A stretch of DNA of 64,000 bases from positions 122,679 through 186,678 of the forward strand of contig NZ_QFWW01000024.1 of the NCBI RefSeq assembly GCF_003265345.1. Direction: 5' to 3'. Source of the DNA: Lentzea terrae (lineage in GTDB: Bacteria; Actinomycetota; Actinomycetes; Mycobacteriales; Pseudonocardiaceae). Under the pieces are notes generated by a model. The model ran no database searches. It saw only the letters and a list, made by a program, of their open reading frames with translations, and had not been told where the DNA came from. The translations under genes were made by a program, and so were the position numbers. Shown piece by piece: positions 33,636-44,467 of this stretch (position 1 is the stretch's first letter; every line of letters starts with the position of its first letter).

Positions 33636-34784
33636 ATGCGTTTACGGGTCGTGGCCGCTGTCCTCCTGCTGGCCACCGGATGCGCCGCCGAGCCGCCAGC
33701 GGGTCCCAGCGGCGAACCCATCAAGATCGGATACCTCAACAACGCGTCCGGCGCGTTCGCGGTGCCGGAGCTGCAGACCGGTGCTGAGGTCGCCGTCGCC
33801 CACCTCAACCGCAAGGGCGGCGTCAAGAACCGTCCGTTCGAGCTCATCACGTGCCCCACAGACGGCACGCCGGAGCAGTCGGCGTCGTGTGCGGACAAGT
33901 TCGTCGGCGCGAAGGTCGCCGTCGTCGTGCAGGGCGTCGACACCGGTGCCGACGCCGCGATTCCCAAGCTCAGCGAGGCCGCAATTCCGCTGGTCGGGCA
34001 CGTGCAGTTCACGCCAGGCCTGATGAACCACAAGAACGCCTTCTTCTTCGGCGCCGCCGCAGTCGCGTACGGCACGGCGGCGTTGAAGTACTACGCCGAC
34101 CAAGGCGTGAAGACGGTCGCGTGGCTGCTGCCGGAGTCGCCGACCACGCACGCCTTCACCGACACCGTGCTCACGCCGGCGGCCAAGCGGTTCGGGCTCG
34201 GCTACCGCTCGGTCTACTACCCGGCGGACAACCCCGGCTGGGACGACCTCGCCCACACCGTCGCCACCGCCGAGGCGTCGGGCAGCATCGCCGCGACCGA
34301 GGAGCAGTGCACGCACATCGTCCGGGCGCTGCGGGAAGCCAGCTACGACGGGCGGATCCTCGCGGCCTCCTGCACCGGGCTGCCGAAGTCGGTGGGCAAC
34401 CAGTCGATCGGCGTCGAGCTGTCGTCGGACTTCTGGCACCCGACGGACCCGCTGTCCGCGCCGCCCGCGAACCAGGACGAGATCGAGGAGTACCGCGCGG
34501 CCATGCGGGCGGCCGGCTACGACGAACCCGTTGCGGGCGCGGTGGTTTCCTTCGCGGACATGATGACGCTCGCGCGGGTCCTGTCCACTTCGGACGGCAC
34601 GCCGGAGCAGGCGCTGCGGGCGGTGAAGAACCTCGACAGCTTCCTCGGCCCGCAGATCACCTGCGACCACGCCTGGTTCGGCAACTCGGCGTGCAGCACG
34701 GCCGTGTTGTTCTACCGGTTCCAGCCGAACGGTGCACTGAAAGCCCAGGTCCCTGACTTCATCGAGGTGGCCAAGCTGGGTTAA
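33636..34784 (+). CDS. ABC transporter solute-binding lipoprotein (branched-chain amino acid type)
   Basis: Periplasmic-binding-protein-like lipoprotein of 382 residues. MRLRVVAAVLLLATGC ends in lipobox LATGC. The type I fold of LivJ/Peripla_BP_6 is indicated by IKIGYLNNASGAFAVPELQ, HLNRKGGVKNRPFELI, VVVQGVDTGADAAIP, KYYADQGVKTVAWL and DEIEEYRAAMRAAGY. The ligand is unknown. No permease or ATPase lies beside it, so it is an orphan that must share a transporter elsewhere or act as a sensor. A leader hairpin precedes it. Confidence 0.87.
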   Translation: MRLRVVAAVLLLATGCAAEPPAGPSGEPIKIGYLNNASGAFAVPELQTGAEVAVAHLNRKGGVKNRPFELITCPTDGTPEQSASCADKFVGAKVAVVVQGVDTGADAAIPKLSEAAIPLVGHVQFTPGLMNHKNAFFFGAAAVAYGTAALKYYADQGVKTVAWLLPESPTTHAFTDTVLTPAAKRFGLGYRSVYYPADNPGWDDLAHTVATAEASGSIAATEEQCTHIVRALREASYDGRILAASCTGLPKSVGNQSIGVELSSDFWHPTDPLSAPPANQDEIEEYRAAMRAAGYDEPVAGAVVSFADMMTLARVLSTSDGTPEQALRAVKNLDSFLGPQITCDHAWFGNSACSTAVLFYRFQPNGALKAQVPDFIEVAKLG

Positions 34785-34785
34785 G

Positions 34786-34817
34786 CTGTCGAATTGAAGA
34801 CTTCTTCAATTCGACAG
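34786..34817. promoter_or_regulatory. 32-bp palindrome, probable ArsR operator
   Basis: CTGTCGAATTGAAGA (34786-34800) and TCTTCAATTCGACAG (34803-34817) are perfect 15-base arms with 2 bases between. The core TTGAAG-N4-CTTCAA resembles ArsR/SmtB operators. It lies 11 bases before the small gene that starts the ArsR/SulP operon. It begins one base after the preceding gene's stop and could also act as a terminator. Confidence 0.7.
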
Positions 34818-34828
34818 GTTGTGATGTC

Positions 34829-34984
34829 GTGAACGAGTTCAGGGACAACCTCCTCGCCCGCATCGCGCAGGCGGAGGAAGCCGTGCGGCGCGCGGAGGAA
34901 CGGCAGGACACGTACGCCGCCGAGACGCACGGCGCCGACCTCGCCAACCTCCGCCGGCTCGCCGCCGAGCACGGGGTGAAGTGA
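34829..34984 (+). CDS. Small coiled-coil protein, 51 aa
   Basis: A short frame from GTG 34829 to TGA 34984, 3 bases before the ArsR start. The product is MNEFRDNLLARIAQAEEAVR then a run of Arg, Glu and Ala ending LRRLAAEHGVK: one amphipathic helix with heptad-like spacing. No hydrophobic segment. Placement as first gene after the palindrome and the tight spacing to arsR support it as real. Role unknown; a partner of ArsR or SulP is possible. Confidence 0.65.
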   Translation: MNEFRDNLLARIAQAEEAVRRAEERQDTYAAETHGADLANLRRLAAEHGVK

Positions 34985-34987
34985 CCC

Positions 34988-35320
34988 GTGCCGGTTCCGC
35001 TGTACCAGGCGAAGGCCGAGTTCTTCCGCATGCTCGGGCACCCGGTGCGCATCCGGGTGCTGGAGCTGCTGCAGGACGGGCCGAAGGCCGTGCGCGAGCT
35101 GCTCGCCGAGATCGAGGTGGAGGCCTCGAACCTCTCGGCCCAGCTCGCCGTGCTGCGCAGATCGGGGATCGTCACCGCGACCCGTGAGGGGTCGACGGTC
35201 GTGTACGCGCTCGCGGGCGCCGACGTGGCCGACCTCCTCAGAGCCGCGAGACGCATCCTGACCGAGCTGCTGGTGGGGCAGAACGAGCTGCTGGCTCAGC
35301 TCCGCGAGGAACCTGCGTGA
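34988..35320 (+). CDS. ArsR-family transcriptional regulator
   Basis: Winged-helix regulator of 110 residues. Helices FFRMLGHPVRIRVLELLQDG, the recognition region EASNLSAQLAVLRRSGIVTA and wing TREGSTVVYAL are clear. It lacks the cysteines of metal-sensing ArsR proteins, so the effector is probably not arsenite or a thiophilic metal. Its stop overlaps the SulP start (GTGA). The palindrome at 34786-34817 is its likely site, so it probably autoregulates the three-gene operon. Confidence 0.9.
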   Translation: MPVPLYQAKAEFFRMLGHPVRIRVLELLQDGPKAVRELLAEIEVEASNLSAQLAVLRRSGIVTATREGSTVVYALAGADVADLLRAARRILTELLVGQNELLAQLREEPA

Positions 35321-36909
35321 GCTTCCTCCCCACGACGAAGGACTGGGCGTCGGCGCGGCCGAAGGACCTGGTCGCCGGCCTCACCGTGGCGGTCGTGGCG
35401 TTGCCGCTGGCACTCGGGTTCGGGGTCGCGTCCGGTCTCGGTGCCGCGGCGGGGCTCGCGACGGCGATCGTCGCGGGCGCGCTGGCGGCGGTGTTCGGCG
35501 GTTCGAGCCTCCAGGTGTCGGGTCCGACCGGCGCGATGACCGTGGTGCTGGTGCCGATCGTGGCCCGGTTCGGGCCGGGCGGCGTGCTCACCGTCGGCCT
35601 GCTGGCCGGCGTGCTGCTCATCGGGCTGGCTCTGCTCAAAGCCGGGCGGTACATGCGTTACGTGCCGGCGCCGGTGGTCGAGGGTTTCACGATCGGCATC
35701 GCCGCCGTGATCGCGCTGCAGCAGGTGCCGGCCGCGCTCGGCGTGCCCACGCCGGACGGGCACAACGTCGTGGTGAACGCCGTGCGCGCCTTCGGTTCCG
35801 GCCTGTCGTGGCCCTCGGTCGGGCTCGCGGCCGGGGTCGTGGTCGTGATGCTCGCCGGTGCGCGCTGGCGGCCCGCGGTGCCGTTCTCCCTGCTCGCGGT
35901 TGCGGTCGGAACCGTCGTGGCGGAGCTCTGGTCGTTGCCGGTGACCAGGATCGGCGCCCTGCCCGCGACCCTGCCCGCGCCCAGCCTGTCCTTTGTGGAC
36001 GTCGGCGCGCTGTGGTCGTTGCTGCCGTCGGCGGTGGCCGTGGCGGCGTTGGCAGCGCTGGAAAGCCTGTTGTCCGCAACGGTCGCGGACGGCATGAGCG
36101 TGAACCAGCGGCACGACCCCGACCGGGAGCTGTTCGGACAGGGGATCGCGAACGTCGTCACGCCGATGTTCGGCGGGGTGCCGGCGACCGCGGCCATCGC
36201 CAGGACCGCGGTCAACGTCCGCTCCGGTGCCGGGTCGAGGCTCGCGTCACTCGTGCACGCCGCGACGCTCGCGTTGATCCTGCTGGTGGCCGCGCCGTTG
36301 GTCGGCCGCATTCCGTTGGCCGTGCTCGCAGGCGTGCTGCTGGCCACGGCGATCCGCATGGTGGAGGTCGGATCCGTGCGTGTGCTCGTGCGCGCGAACC
36401 GTGCCGACGCGCTCGTGCTCGTTCTCACCGCCGTCGCAACGTTGGCACTCGACCTGGTGACCGCGGTGATCGTCGGACTGGTGGTGGCGGGTGCGCTGGC
36501 GTTGCGCGCCGTGGCGAGGTCCGTGCGCATCGACGAGGTGCCGCTGGACACCGGCGATCACTCGGCGGAGGAACGGGCGTTGCTGGCCGAGCACATCGTG
36601 GCGTACCGGCTGGACGGACCGTTGTTCTTCGCTGCGGCCCACCGGTTTCTGCTCGAACTGACCGAGATCAGCGCGGTGTCCGTGGTGATCCTGCGGATGT
36701 CGCACGTGACGACGATGGACGGAACGGGCGCGCTGGTGCTGCGCGACGCGGTCGAGAAGCTGGAGCAGCGCGGTGTCTCCGTGCTGCTGTCGGGTGTGCG
36801 CGACGAACACCGGCGCCAGCTGGAAACGCACGGGGTACCGATGTTCGCCACCACTCCCGAGGCGATCGACCACGCGCGCAACCAGCTGCGCCAATCTGGA
36901 GTCCTTTAG
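35317..36909 (+). CDS. SulP-family anion transporter with STAS domain
   Basis: Membrane transporter of 530 residues. The SulP signature begins DLVAGLTVAVVALPLALGFG near 16-35; about 10-12 TM segments extend to residue 390, including GGSSLQVSGPTGAM (anion-site loop) and MFGGVPATAAIARTAVNVRSG. The C-terminal STAS domain (about 420-530) has LDGPLFFAAAHRF and ILRMSHVTTMDGTGALVL. Substrate could be sulfate, bicarbonate or another anion. No carbonic anhydrase is fused. Coupled to ArsR. Its 3' end overlaps the aldo/keto reductase gene by 4 bases. Confidence 0.92.
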   Translation: MSFLPTTKDWASARPKDLVAGLTVAVVALPLALGFGVASGLGAAAGLATAIVAGALAAVFGGSSLQVSGPTGAMTVVLVPIVARFGPGGVLTVGLLAGVLLIGLALLKAGRYMRYVPAPVVEGFTIGIAAVIALQQVPAALGVPTPDGHNVVVNAVRAFGSGLSWPSVGLAAGVVVVMLAGARWRPAVPFSLLAVAVGTVVAELWSLPVTRIGALPATLPAPSLSFVDVGALWSLLPSAVAVAALAALESLLSATVADGMSVNQRHDPDRELFGQGIANVVTPMFGGVPATAAIARTAVNVRSGAGSRLASLVHAATLALILLVAAPLVGRIPLAVLAGVLLATAIRMVEVGSVRVLVRANRADALVLVLTAVATLALDLVTAVIVGLVVAGALALRAVARSVRIDEVPLDTGDHSAEERALLAEHIVAYRLDGPLFFAAAHRFLLELTEISAVSVVILRMSHVTTMDGTGALVLRDAVEKLEQRGVSVLLSGVRDEHRRQLETHGVPMFATTPEAIDHARNQLRQSGVL

Positions 36910-37871
36910 GCGTGCCCGGCGATGCGGTGCGGCACGTACGCCTGCTCCAGCAGCCGCACCTCGTCGTCGGTCAGCTCGACGTCCAACGACGCCACCGCGT
37001 CGTCGAGGTGGCCCGGCTTGGTCACGCCCACGATCGGCGCGGTGACCGCCGGGTTGCGGTGCAGCCACGCCAGCGCGACCTGGGCCCGTGACACGCCGCG
37101 GGCCTTGGCGACCTCGGCCACCTGCTCGACGATCGCGCGATCCGACTCGACGTACAAAGTGGACCCGAACTCGTCGGTCTCGGTGCGCGCGGTCGTCGCG
37201 TCCCAGTCACGGGTCAGCCGGCCGCGGGCGAGCGGGCTCCACGGGATGACGGCGACGCCCTGGTCCGCGCAGAACGGCAGCATCTCGCGCTCCTCCTCGC
37301 GGTAGAGGAGGTTGTAGTGGTTCTGCATCGACACGAACCGCGTCCAGCCGTTCTGCCGTTGCGTGAACAACGCCTTGGCGAACTGCCACGCGTACATGGA
37401 CGACGCACCGATGTAGCGCGCCTTGCCGGACTTCACGACGTCGTGCAGCGCTTCCAACGTCTCCTCAAGCGGCACGGAGGCGTCGAAGCGGTGGATTTGG
37501 TACAGGTCGACGTAATCCGTGCCCAACCGGCTCAGCGACGCGTCGATCTCGGCGAAGATCGCCTTGCGGGAGAGCCCGGCACCGTTGGCACCGCGGCGCA
37601 TGCGGCCGTGGACCTTCGTCGCGAGCACGATCTCCTCGCGCCGCGTGAAGTCCTTCAACGCCCGTCCGGTGATCTCCTCCGAGGAGCCGTCGGAGTAGAC
37701 GTTCGCGGTGTCGAAGAAGTTGATCCCGGCCTCGACGGCGGCCTTGATGAACGGCCGCGATTCCTCCTCCGGCATCGACCAGGCGTGGTTGCCCAGTGAC
37801 GGATCTCCGTAACTCATCATGCCGAGACAGATCTCGGACACGTCCATGCCGGCGAGTTTGGTGTAGCGCAC
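36906..37871 (-). CDS. Aldo/keto reductase
   Basis: NADPH-dependent (beta/alpha)8-barrel oxidoreductase, 321 residues. Catalytic residues are in GINFFDTANVYSDG (Asp and Tyr), EIVLATKVHG (Lys) and DLYQIHRFD (His). The cofactor region GVTKPGHLDDAVASLD near 285 is conserved. GTG at 37871 with GAGGGG upstream is chosen; the frame is open to 37922 without support. It resembles YajO/YghZ-like general aldehyde reductases; substrate unknown. Confidence 0.92.
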   Translation of the reverse strand: MRYTKLAGMDVSEICLGMMSYGDPSLGNHAWSMPEEESRPFIKAAVEAGINFFDTANVYSDGSSEEITGRALKDFTRREEIVLATKVHGRMRRGANGAGLSRKAIFAEIDASLSRLGTDYVDLYQIHRFDASVPLEETLEALHDVVKSGKARYIGASSMYAWQFAKALFTQRQNGWTRFVSMQNHYNLLYREEEREMLPFCADQGVAVIPWSPLARGRLTRDWDATTARTETDEFGSTLYVESDRAIVEQVAEVAKARGVSRAQVALAWLHRNPAVTAPIVGVTKPGHLDDAVASLDVELTDDEVRLLEQAYVPHRIAGHA

Positions 37872-38025
37872 GGTCAGCCCCTCAGAAAAACGATGATCAC
37901 GGTCGGGTGATGGCGGCAACAACCCGTCAACATCAACCTAGTCGCGTTCGCTGGATCGTGCCTGCTTTCAACACGACGGTGGTAATCAGGCCGCTACGCC
38001 TGACCTGCAGGTTTAGCTTCCTCCT

Positions 38026-39030
38026 GTGACGAGCATCGAGGTGGTCGCGCCGCCGCAGGACGTGCTGGCCTGGAGCCGCGCCATGGTCGACGCACCGCGG
38101 AAAGCCGCGTTCGCCACGCTTCCGGACGAAACACGCGAGGTCGTGGAGTACCACCGCCCGGACTTCTCGACGGCCGCACTCGCGCTGCTCGCCGCGGACG
38201 CCATCGGCGACGCGACGCGGGCGATCCGCGTCGCGACCGCGCTCGAGCTCGCCGTCCAGCACGAACAGCTGCACGCCGACCTGATGACCCGCGCGGTCAG
38301 CAGGGGCCACCAGCCGAGCGCGTGGGTGGAGTTCGGCGACGACCGGGCCGTCTCCGCCGCGGACGCGCTCCTGACGCTCGCCTTCGCCCAGCTGACCAGG
38401 TCCGAGGTGATGGTCCTCAACGCGGCCTTGCTGTCCGTTGTGGACGGTTATGTCCAGGAAGTCGAGATGGACGAACGCGACGACATCGACATCGCCGAGT
38501 ACCTGGGCGTGGCGGCGGCGAAGCACTCGGCGTTGACGGCGTGCGCGTGCGAGCTCGGCGCGCTCGCGGCGGGCGCGACGCGGAGCCAGGCCGACCACCT
38601 CAGGGAGTTCGGCGACGACGTCGGCCTCGCCCGCAAGCACGTGGACGACGTGCTGGCGATCTGGGCCGGCGCGACGGTCACCGGCAGGCCGCTCTACGAC
38701 GACCTCGTGCACCGCCGCCGCACGCTGCCGGTGGTCGCGGCGATGGACGCCGGCACCGACGTCTACGCGAGCTCCGCGGCACCGCAGGAGCTCGCCGAGC
38801 TGATCGACCAGGCCGGCGGCCGGCAGTGGTGCGAGCAGCAGGCCGAACTGCTGCTCGCCCGCGCCCTCGGCCACCTCCGTCAGGCGGGACCGAGGACGCG
38901 GGCGGCGGACGAGCTGTCCGGGCTCGCCAGGGAGGTCACGACCGCCAGGTGTGCGCAGGCTCGAACCCCAGCACCCGTCGTGCCTTCTCAATCGACAGCA
39001 GAGTCTCGTGCGGACCGAACTCCCTCTTGA
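38026..39030 (+). CDS. Polyprenyl synthetase-like protein with degenerate Asp-rich motifs
   Basis: Protein of 334 residues with the helical layout of trans-isoprenyl diphosphate synthases: ALELAVQHEQLHADLM near 72-87, SRGHQPSAWVEFGDDRAVSA near 92-110, ADALLTLAF near 112-120, and EFGDDVGLARKHVDDVLAIW near 195-213. The first DDxxD motif is replaced by HADLM (83-87); the second is reduced to DDVLA (207-211). Loss of the first metal site argues against ordinary chain elongation. It may be a non-catalytic subunit, an altered terpene-type enzyme or an encapsulin-style cargo relative. GTG start; no clear ribosome-binding site. The 3' 95 bases overlap the convergent epimerase gene. Confidence 0.72.
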   Translation: MTSIEVVAPPQDVLAWSRAMVDAPRKAAFATLPDETREVVEYHRPDFSTAALALLAADAIGDATRAIRVATALELAVQHEQLHADLMTRAVSRGHQPSAWVEFGDDRAVSAADALLTLAFAQLTRSEVMVLNAALLSVVDGYVQEVEMDERDDIDIAEYLGVAAAKHSALTACACELGALAAGATRSQADHLREFGDDVGLARKHVDDVLAIWAGATVTGRPLYDDLVHRRRTLPVVAAMDAGTDVYASSAAPQELAELIDQAGGRQWCEQQAELLLARALGHLRQAGPRTRAADELSGLAREVTTARCAQARTPAPVVPSQSTAESRADRTPS

Positions 39031-39787
39031 TCGGCACGCCCGGATAGACCTTCGCGACCAGCTCGTCGTTCGGCGTCGTCATGCACGTGTCGGCGTTGGC
39101 GATGATGAACACGTCGAAGCCCGTCGCGTCGTGCAGTAGCGCCTTGCGCACGGCCTGCGCACCGTCCCGTGCGTCGATGTACGACCAGAGGTTCCACTTG
39201 CGCGCGAGCGGATCTGCGTCGAACGGGAAGCGCTCGTAGTCGTGCGGCTCCATGACGTTCGAGAACCGGAGCCCGATGATCTTCATGTCGGGCTCCCACC
39301 GGCAGAACTGCTGCGCCAGCGTCTCGTCCACCAGCTTGCCCAGCGAGTACGACGTTTCCGGCCGCCCCGCGTACTCCTCGTCGATGGGGATGTACGGCGG
39401 GGGAGTCTCGAACGGCAGGCCGAGCACCGTCTCGCTGGACGCCCACACGACGTTGCGCACCTTGGCGAGCCGTGCCGCGGCAAACACGTTGTACGTGCTG
39501 GTCACGTTGTTGTGGAACGTCTTGGCGTTGGGCGCCACACCCGGCCCCGGAATCGCCGCGAGGTGCACCACGGCGTGCAGCCCGGCGTACCTGTCGTCGA
39601 TCCCGCTGATCGCTTCCACGACCTGGCCGTAGTCGGTCAGGTCGACGCGGGTGAACTCGCACCCCTGCGGCGCTGGGGGCGCGGCCTGGTCGAGGTTGTG
39701 GACCTCCCAGCCGTGCTCCAGCAGGTCGGCCACGACGGCCCGCCCGAGCTTGCCGCTGCCTCCGGTCACCACGACACGTTGAGTCAT
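38936..39787 (-). CDS. NAD(P)-dependent epimerase/dehydratase family protein
   Basis: Extended short-chain dehydrogenase of 283 residues. The Rossmann motif is VVVTGGSGKLGRAVV (GxxGxxG) at residues 5-19; the strand-3 Asp is in FTRVDLTD, VVHLAAIPGPG follows, Ser is in VWASSETVLG, and the active-site pair is YSLGK (YxxxK) near 147-151. Substrate is probably a nucleotide sugar or related alcohol, but the C-terminal region is short. It is convergent with the prenyl-synthase-like gene. Confidence 0.88.
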   Translation of the reverse strand: MTQRVVVTGGSGKLGRAVVADLLEHGWEVHNLDQAAPPAPQGCEFTRVDLTDYGQVVEAISGIDDRYAGLHAVVHLAAIPGPGVAPNAKTFHNNVTSTYNVFAAARLAKVRNVVWASSETVLGLPFETPPPYIPIDEEYAGRPETSYSLGKLVDETLAQQFCRWEPDMKIIGLRFSNVMEPHDYERFPFDADPLARKWNLWSYIDARDGAQAVRKALLHDATGFDVFIIANADTCMTTPNDELVAKVYPGVPIKREFGPHETLLSIEKARRVLGFEPAHTWRS

Positions 39788-39948
39788 GAGTCAGATGCTG
39801 CCACAAGGCAGGAATGCCCTCGATTCCAATGTGCATGGCAATTGTTCAAGGCAACCTCAAATACCGATGCTGCGGTGGCCGGTTTCTCTCGAAGTCGATA
39901 AGGTCGCGGCAAGGGGAAATGAGGCAAAAGTGCTCACGGGGGGTCGAA

Positions 39949-43683
<3,735 letters not shown>

Positions 43684-43806
43684 CCAGGGGTTGTTCGCGG
43701 CCCGGGTTGTCCACGGGCTGGGTTTTTCGGGCCTGGTGCGGGTTATCGGACAACGTCGATCTCCGTAGACATGGACGGGCAAACCCGTTCCACCAAGGGG
43801 GATCTG

Positions 43807-44304
43807 ATGTTGAAACGAACGTTCGCGTTGCTGATGGCGGTGGGCGTGGCCGCCCTGTTCGGCCTGCTGAGTCCCGGTGCGGCGGTGGCAGCCTCGGATG
43901 TGCCGCCCGACCCTGCCATGCGCACCGTGCTCCCCGCCGCCGACATCGGCGCGGCCGCCTCGCCGAAGTGCTCGGCTACGTACAGCCACGGCAAGATCCG
44001 CTACCAGGTGTGCATTCGCTACAACTGCGACAGCGCGTCGTGCTGGGTCCGCGGATACTTCGGTCTGATCAACACAGCGACGGGGCCGCGCAACGTCAAC
44101 TGGTGGCTCTTCGCCACCTACGCCGATGCTCCCGATGGCAATGGCAGGGTCTCGCTCGCGGCGGGCGAGCAGAAGACGACCTTTGCCCCTCTGCCCGGCT
44201 GGCACGGGCCCTGCGACGTCTGGTTCAGGGAAGGGCTTGAGATCAACTACGACGGCACGAAGAGCCCGAGGATCTATGTCGAGGAATTCCTGCCGTGTGT
44301 GTGA
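43807..44304 (+). CDS. Secreted cysteine-rich protein, 165 aa
   Basis: Exported protein; the signal peptide MLKRTFALLMAVGVAALFG ends near ...GAAVAAS. The mature part contains six cysteines (SPKCSATY, QVCIRYNC, ASCWVRGYF, GPCDVWF, LPCV), probably as three disulfides, and a beta-rich sequence. Family not recognised. It starts 123 bases after the STAND gene with AAGGGGG as ribosome-binding site and is followed by a hairpin, so it could share the STAND transcript or have its own promoter. No lipobox or membrane anchor. Confidence 0.7.
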   Translation: MLKRTFALLMAVGVAALFGLLSPGAAVAASDVPPDPAMRTVLPAADIGAAASPKCSATYSHGKIRYQVCIRYNCDSASCWVRGYFGLINTATGPRNVNWWLFATYADAPDGNGRVSLAAGEQKTTFAPLPGWHGPCDVWFREGLEINYDGTKSPRIYVEEFLPCV

Positions 44305-44325
44305 CCGCGCGGTAGCCCGGGCGGG

Positions 44326-44355
44326 CAGCGGGCCGCGTGAGGGGTCGGCCCGCTG
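44326..44355 (+). terminator. Hairpin terminator after the cysteine-rich protein
   Basis: CAGCGGGCC (44326-44334) and GGCCCGCTG (44347-44355) form a perfect 9-bp stem with a 12-base loop, 21 bases after the stop codon. Confidence 0.6.
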
Positions 44356-44442
44356 TCCACCCGGACTCCAGCCGCACGGACGACGCTGTGAGCTGGGTTC
44401 CTGCACGATTCAGAGACGTGAACCACGCTCGGTTGCACGTCC

Positions 44443-44464
44443 AATAGTAGGAAGTCAAACTATT
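44443..44464 (+). promoter_or_regulatory. Inverted repeat just upstream of icmF
   Basis: AATAGT (44443-44448) and ACTATT (44459-44464) are inverted with 10 bases between, in an unusually AT-rich stretch that ends 3 bases before the icmF ATG. It could be an operator overlapping the transcription start. No good Shine-Dalgarno sequence is present. Confidence 0.4.
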
Positions 44465-44467
44465 CTC

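Noticed and set aside
33636..34784. Solute-binding lipoprotein as part of the molybdate operon
   Set aside because: It is on the opposite strand and belongs to the branched-chain amino acid binding fold; modA is already present.
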